Source: Chara braunii (lineage: Eukaryota > Streptophyta > Charophyceae > Charales > Characeae). Taken from it: 33,524 nt of DNA. The translations under genes were made by a program, and so were the position numbers. The notes beneath the pieces were generated by a model. That model saw only the letters and a list, made by a program, of their open reading frames with translations, did no database searches and was not told where the DNA came from. The DNA lies in contig BFEA01000067.1 of the NCBI GenBank assembly GCA_003427395.1, positions 2,953,417 through 2,986,940 of the forward strand, read 5' to 3'. Each line of letters begins with the position of its first letter. Position 1 is the first letter of the stretch. Below are positions 30,366 to 33,524 of this stretch, piece by piece.

Positions 30366-30501
30366 GGTCCCTTTCTTGTCCCAGAAAAGGATGTCCCAAG
30401 GTCCCTTTCTTGTCCCAGAAAAGGATGTCCCAAGGTCCCTTTCTTGTCCCAGAAAAGGATGTCCCAAGGTCCCTCTCTTGTCCGAGAACTGGATGTCCCA
30501 G
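30366..30501 (+). repeat. 34-bp minisatellite, four units
   Basis: GGTCCCTTTCTTGTCCCAGA followed by AAAGGATGTCCCAA is repeated in tandem. The first three units are identical and the fourth has several changes. Because 34 is not a multiple of three, all frames stay open, which explains the repetitive open frames on both strands. Confidence 0.95.
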
Positions 30502-30704
30502 ACGTAAACCATATGCATGAAGGAGTCCTCGTCGGTATTAACTTGGAAGTTTGAACTGGTATGGGTCTATTGAGTCCTTGTCGGTTTCCCGTTTCTTGTC
30601 GCTGTTGGCGTCTACTTCGACGACCGTTGTGACGAAGTGTGCACACTGCACACCTACGAACGATCGATGATCGAGAAAGCTGGAGTGAGTACAGTCTGGA
30701 TTCT

Positions 30705-30757
30705 TTTTTTTTTTTTTTTTTTTAAACAGGGCCTTATGGTCCTGGCTCCGTTCTATT
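30705..30757 (-). repeat. Short poly(A)-tailed retroposon with 25-bp target duplication
   Basis: On the minus strand the insert reads AATAGAACGGAGCC, AGGACCATAAGGCCCTG, TTT and a long A tail. It is flanked by 25-base direct repeats at 30680-30704 and 30758-30782 that differ at one position. It is related to 18919-18965. Confidence 0.7.
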
Positions 30758-31169
30758 CTGGAGTGAGTACGGTCTGGATTCTCTGTCATGTTCATGTGCA
30801 AGTTGCGGTAGGGAGAGTGTAGGCCAAGGACCTCCTTCTGTAAATTACTGATCGCAGTTTTTTCGTTCTTGGTCCTTGCTCTTCCGGCACGTATGGCGTG
30901 TCCTTGTAGGAGCGCAGCCTGAAGCTTCGGTCCTGCTTTGCCTTGTCTGTTCCTTTTCCTTTTGTCTTCCATCTCTGTCTGATGATGAGAGTTTGAAATT
31001 TGGACTTGTGATCTTTTCGTGTTATGATAGGAAGGCGGTTGGTGATAGAGTCTGTGGAGTAGAAGTTCCGCTGTGAAGTGTGGCGTTCTTCTTGCCGGAG
31101 GGAGAGTGCGCGCATAATTCACACATCCCTCTGTTACGCGGAGGGGCCGATCGCGTGTTAACAGTATGA

Positions 31170-31500
31170 AATAAGTCCACTTCCATGTTGGAGGAATTTT
31201 ACACGTATCTCAACGCCGTTAGTAGCGATATCGATAAAAAAAAAAAGATAGTTTACCAATTAGTAGTGTGCACTCGTGCTCATCGATGCGTCAAGAATCG
31301 GTGTTTAATAATCGAGTCTACTTCCAACGTACCTCGAGTATACGGACGACTGGTTGCATGTAGTGGGAGTTTACTCGTTACGGCATCTAGCTTTGGTGCA
31401 TTGGCTGGCAACGAGTCGTTAAGGTCGTTCGTCGTTGCGGGATCTTTGCAATGCGTCACTGACACTTTTATTAAAAGTTTTTATGTTCAATAAGATTTAT
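31170..31500. other. CpG-rich island-like stretch with a 102-codon open frame
   Basis: Composition differs from both sides, with many CGA, TCG, ACG and GTA words and no repeats. An open frame on the + strand runs 31185-31493 and has no recognised domain; a 61-codon minus frame overlaps it. It could be an exon of an unknown gene, an organellar insertion or chance. Confidence 0.3.
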
Positions 31501-31978
31501 TAAGGAGTGCAGTTGTGGAACGGTTCAGTCGACGGGACGGTACTGCCTCAGAGTCGTCGTTAGCAACGCTGTCAGTCTTTTTTTTTATGTTTCTGGAATC
31601 GCTTCCGTGATATTCTACGTCGTCTCCTCTCAGGGGTAGCAGAGATTGATTGTTCCTCCAGCACCTGTCTGTTTCCTATCACCGGTATATTAGGCTCTGA
31701 TGGGCCGAAAACAGTAGAGCTGTGGGTTGTGTGGAGTTTTTGATGCCCTTGGGTCACTAGGTGGAGGGGACTTGTTAAAGGACACGTGTCAGAGTGAGCT
31801 TTCATGTCTCGTACGTGATTGTGAACGCATGGGTGGGCAGTTATAGGGTAAAAGGTGTCTGCGCTCGTACAGCTTGCAGATTTATTTTCAAATAAATGTC
31901 TGCCCACTCTATGCTCTGTGTACAGAATGTGATCTTCTCAAAAGCTATGACAGCTTGTACTAGGACTTGTGCTGGTCC

Positions 31979-32058
31979 CCACTCCTGCCAGCAGACCCCC
32001 CTGACGAGTTCCGGGAAAAAAAAAAAAAGAAAAAAAAAAAAAGAAAAAAAAAAAAGGA
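31979..32058 (+). repeat. Short poly(A)-tailed retroposon with 17-bp target duplication
   Basis: A 37-base body ending GACGAGTTCCGGG is followed by a tail of three A12-A13 blocks separated by G. Flanking repeats are AGGACTTGTGCTGGTCC (31962-31978) and AGGACTTATGCTAGTCC (32059-32075), 15 of 17 identical. Confidence 0.6.
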
Positions 32059-32182
32059 AGGACTTATGCTAGTCCTCGACTGCTTGCTTGTGTGTGGTTA
32101 TTTGTGTAGATATAAGGTGTCTAGGCTGCTTGCTTCCCTTGTTTATGTGGGTGGTTCCTTGCGTATATGTCTCTGGAGTAGA

Positions 32183-32283
32183 CTACCAGCAGGGCCGCCC
32201 GGGTCACCTTGTTTGCCCGGGCTGGCCGGCCATGAAGGACGATAGATTCATAGAAGGTTCCAGCAACAAAAAAAAAAAAAAAA
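32183..32283 (+). repeat. SINE-like copy, + orientation, with A tail
   Basis: The body starts CTACCAGCAGGGCCGCCCGG, contains TTTGCCCGGGCTGGCCGGCC and ends in a run of A at 32268-32283. An inverted relative lies at 32495-32594. Confidence 0.6.
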
Positions 32284-32399
32284 GTAAACTGAACAACATT
32301 TGCCTCACTTGCCCGGCCGGGCCAAAAAGATTATAAAAAAAAATGTAAAAATAATCAAATTATGAAAATAATAAAATATATATTAATTTAAATTTTTAT

Positions 32400-32692
32400 T
32401 TTAAATGTGGTAAAGAATTTCGATGTGACCCTGAGGCAAAAGTTGTTCCGTTTATTTTTATGCATAACACAGTTTTTTTTCCGGATTTTTTCGGTTTTTT
32501 TTTTTTTTTTTTTTAATTGGATCTTCCCTGGTCCTTGCACGGCCAGGCCGCCCGGGAAAATAGGGTGACCCGGGCGGCGCGGCTGGTAGCCTAGAAAAAA
32601 ACCCAAAAGAACCCAAAGAAACTATGTTGTGCAGAGAAGGAAACTGAACAAGTTTTGCCCCAGGGTCGCATCGAAATTCTTTACCAAATTTA
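32400..32692. repeat. Inverted repeat enclosing the minus SINE-like copy
   Basis: The left arm 32400-32472 (contains AAAGAATTTCGATGTGACCC) is inverted at 32623-32692 (contains GGGTCGCATCGAAATTCTTT) with several mismatches and small gaps. Confidence 0.65.
32495..32594 (-). repeat. SINE-like copy, - orientation, with A tail
   Basis: On the minus strand it reads CTACCAGCCGCGCCGCCCGG, then CCCGGGCGGCCTGGCCGTGC, then a run of 20 A (plus-strand T at 32495-32514). It matches 32183-32283. Both copies share the GCCGCCCGGGTCACC block and an A tail at the same end. Confidence 0.6.
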
Positions 32693-32737
32693 AAAATATG
32701 AAAAATCCGTTTGATGATATATATATATACTCCGACG

Positions 32738-32862
32738 CTACAGTTTGTCACAGCCCCTCGTTTGTTGTCCTCTTCTCCCTCTTGTCCCTCTCTGCCGACG
32801 GTTTACTGGGAAGTCCTGTTTGATGATAAACCGTAGGCAGAGAGGGAGAAGAGGACAACAAA
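32738..32862. mobile_element. Foldback element, distant copy
   Basis: The left arm ACAGTTTGTCACAGCCCCTC to CGGTTTAC is followed, after a loop of about 20 bases, by AAACCGTAGGCAGAGAGGGA and GAAGAGGACAACAAAC. It follows ATATATATATA at 32718-32728. The right arm is shorter than in 7601-7794. Confidence 0.8.
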
Positions 32863-32919
32863 CATGTATATTTTTTGGGCCTGGTCGGGCAAGTGGTCAC
32901 AGGGCACTCTGCTTTGTTT

Positions 32920-33030
32920 CTACCGTCTTCCCCCGAACACAACGCACCCTTATTTTCGATGTATCTGGCCGGAAATATAGCTTGTGTACATTCATTTTTA
33001 GGGTGCGTTATGTTCGGGGGAAGATCGTAG
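32920..33030 (-). mobile_element. 111-bp TA-bounded MITE, copy 2
   Basis: Reverse-complement relative of 2110-2220, also 111 bases, with the same CTACCGTCTTCCCCCGAAC end and the same centre. The ends here match each other better than in copy 1. Confidence 0.75.
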
Positions 33031-33453
33031 TTAAAATAACAATTTCTTTATTGTTATTTTATTTTTTTGGGGGGCTGGGCAAGTGGTCCTGGGTCACTCG
33101 GGTAGCCTAATCTCTGGGCTCATACTGCCTCCAGATTGTAGTATGTCCACTATAGGATTCAAACTTTTCAAAGTCGTAATACCTTGTGGGACTTGTGACA
33201 GTCCTCGACTGCTCGCTTTCTTTCTCACTGTGTGCGCTGCCTTGCGTCCTAATGTTCTTCCTTTGCCTTCTTCCGTTCTGCCCCTTCACTTTGTGTTCTT
33301 TCTGCCATTTTGTGTGTATGTGAGTTTATGTGCTCTTGGATGAATCTCTCTCTCTCTCGCCCCCCCACCCCCTCCTCTCTCCTCTCCTCTGCTTCCTTCC
33401 CCTGTGGTAAGATCTCCACCCTGGATTCTTTTTTGAGAGGTTCACAATAGAGC

Positions 33454-33471
33454 TTTCCCATCTCTCTCTCT

Positions 33472-33524
<53 letters not shown>
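33454..33524. repeat. (TC)n microsatellite at window edge
   Basis: This TC repeat with two CCC interruptions runs off the window end. A C-rich run (33358-33370) precedes it. Confidence 0.97.

Noticed and set aside
30366-30501. CRISPR-like spaced repeats
   Set aside because: Units are contiguous 34-bp tandem repeats with no variable spacers, in a eukaryotic context.

Overview
This window is eukaryotic nuclear DNA, almost all of it non-coding. The one gene I can support is a protein kinase of the DYRK family on the + strand. It is split into small exons by long, repeat-rich introns. Its core exons lie at about 12959-13093, 13369-13592, 16316-16628, 17717-17767, 18643-18708, 19804-19920 and 22555-22736. 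All introns are GT-AG and all phases agree. Two further C-terminal exons (26801-26851 and 28512-28673) are tentative, and the N-terminal exons were not found. U6 snRNA-like sequences, very long introns, abundant (GT)n(GA)n arrays and dense small transposons fit a protist with an expanded genome. A coccidian apicomplexan of the Sarcocystis type is my best guess. That is inference, not something the sequence proves.

Layout. Positions 1-12900 hold no recognisable gene but many small transposon-like elements: a Mutator-like MITE with 9-bp target duplications (425-794), a TTAA-bounded MITE family (2721-2906, 5774-5960, 7193-7351), a TA-bounded 111-bp MITE (2110-2220, with an inverted relative at 32920-33030), a long near-perfect foldback element sitting in TA tracts (7601-7794, with single-arm relatives at 8104-8325 and a second foldback at 32738-32862), several minisatellites and a 306-base assembly gap (11997-12302). 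Positions 12900-28673 hold the kinase gene. Its introns carry dinucleotide arrays always oriented GT/GA on the sense strand, two U6 retrocopies in antisense orientation, and an unremoved sequencing adapter. Positions 28700-33524 are again gene-poor and hold several short poly(A)-tailed retroposons and foldback repeats. Both window edges are microsatellites ((AC)n and (TC)n), typical of assembly break points.

The main biological stories are the DYRK kinase, whose activation loop reads F-T-Y instead of Y-x-Y, and evidence of LINE-like retrotransposition acting on small RNAs: U6 copies, poly(A)-tailed short elements and long target-site duplications. The main technical story is a 38-bp Nextera mate-pair junction adapter at 20560-20597, flanked by an exact 81-bp duplication. 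It marks a local misassembly inside a kinase intron. I found no convincing novel enzymatic or defence system.
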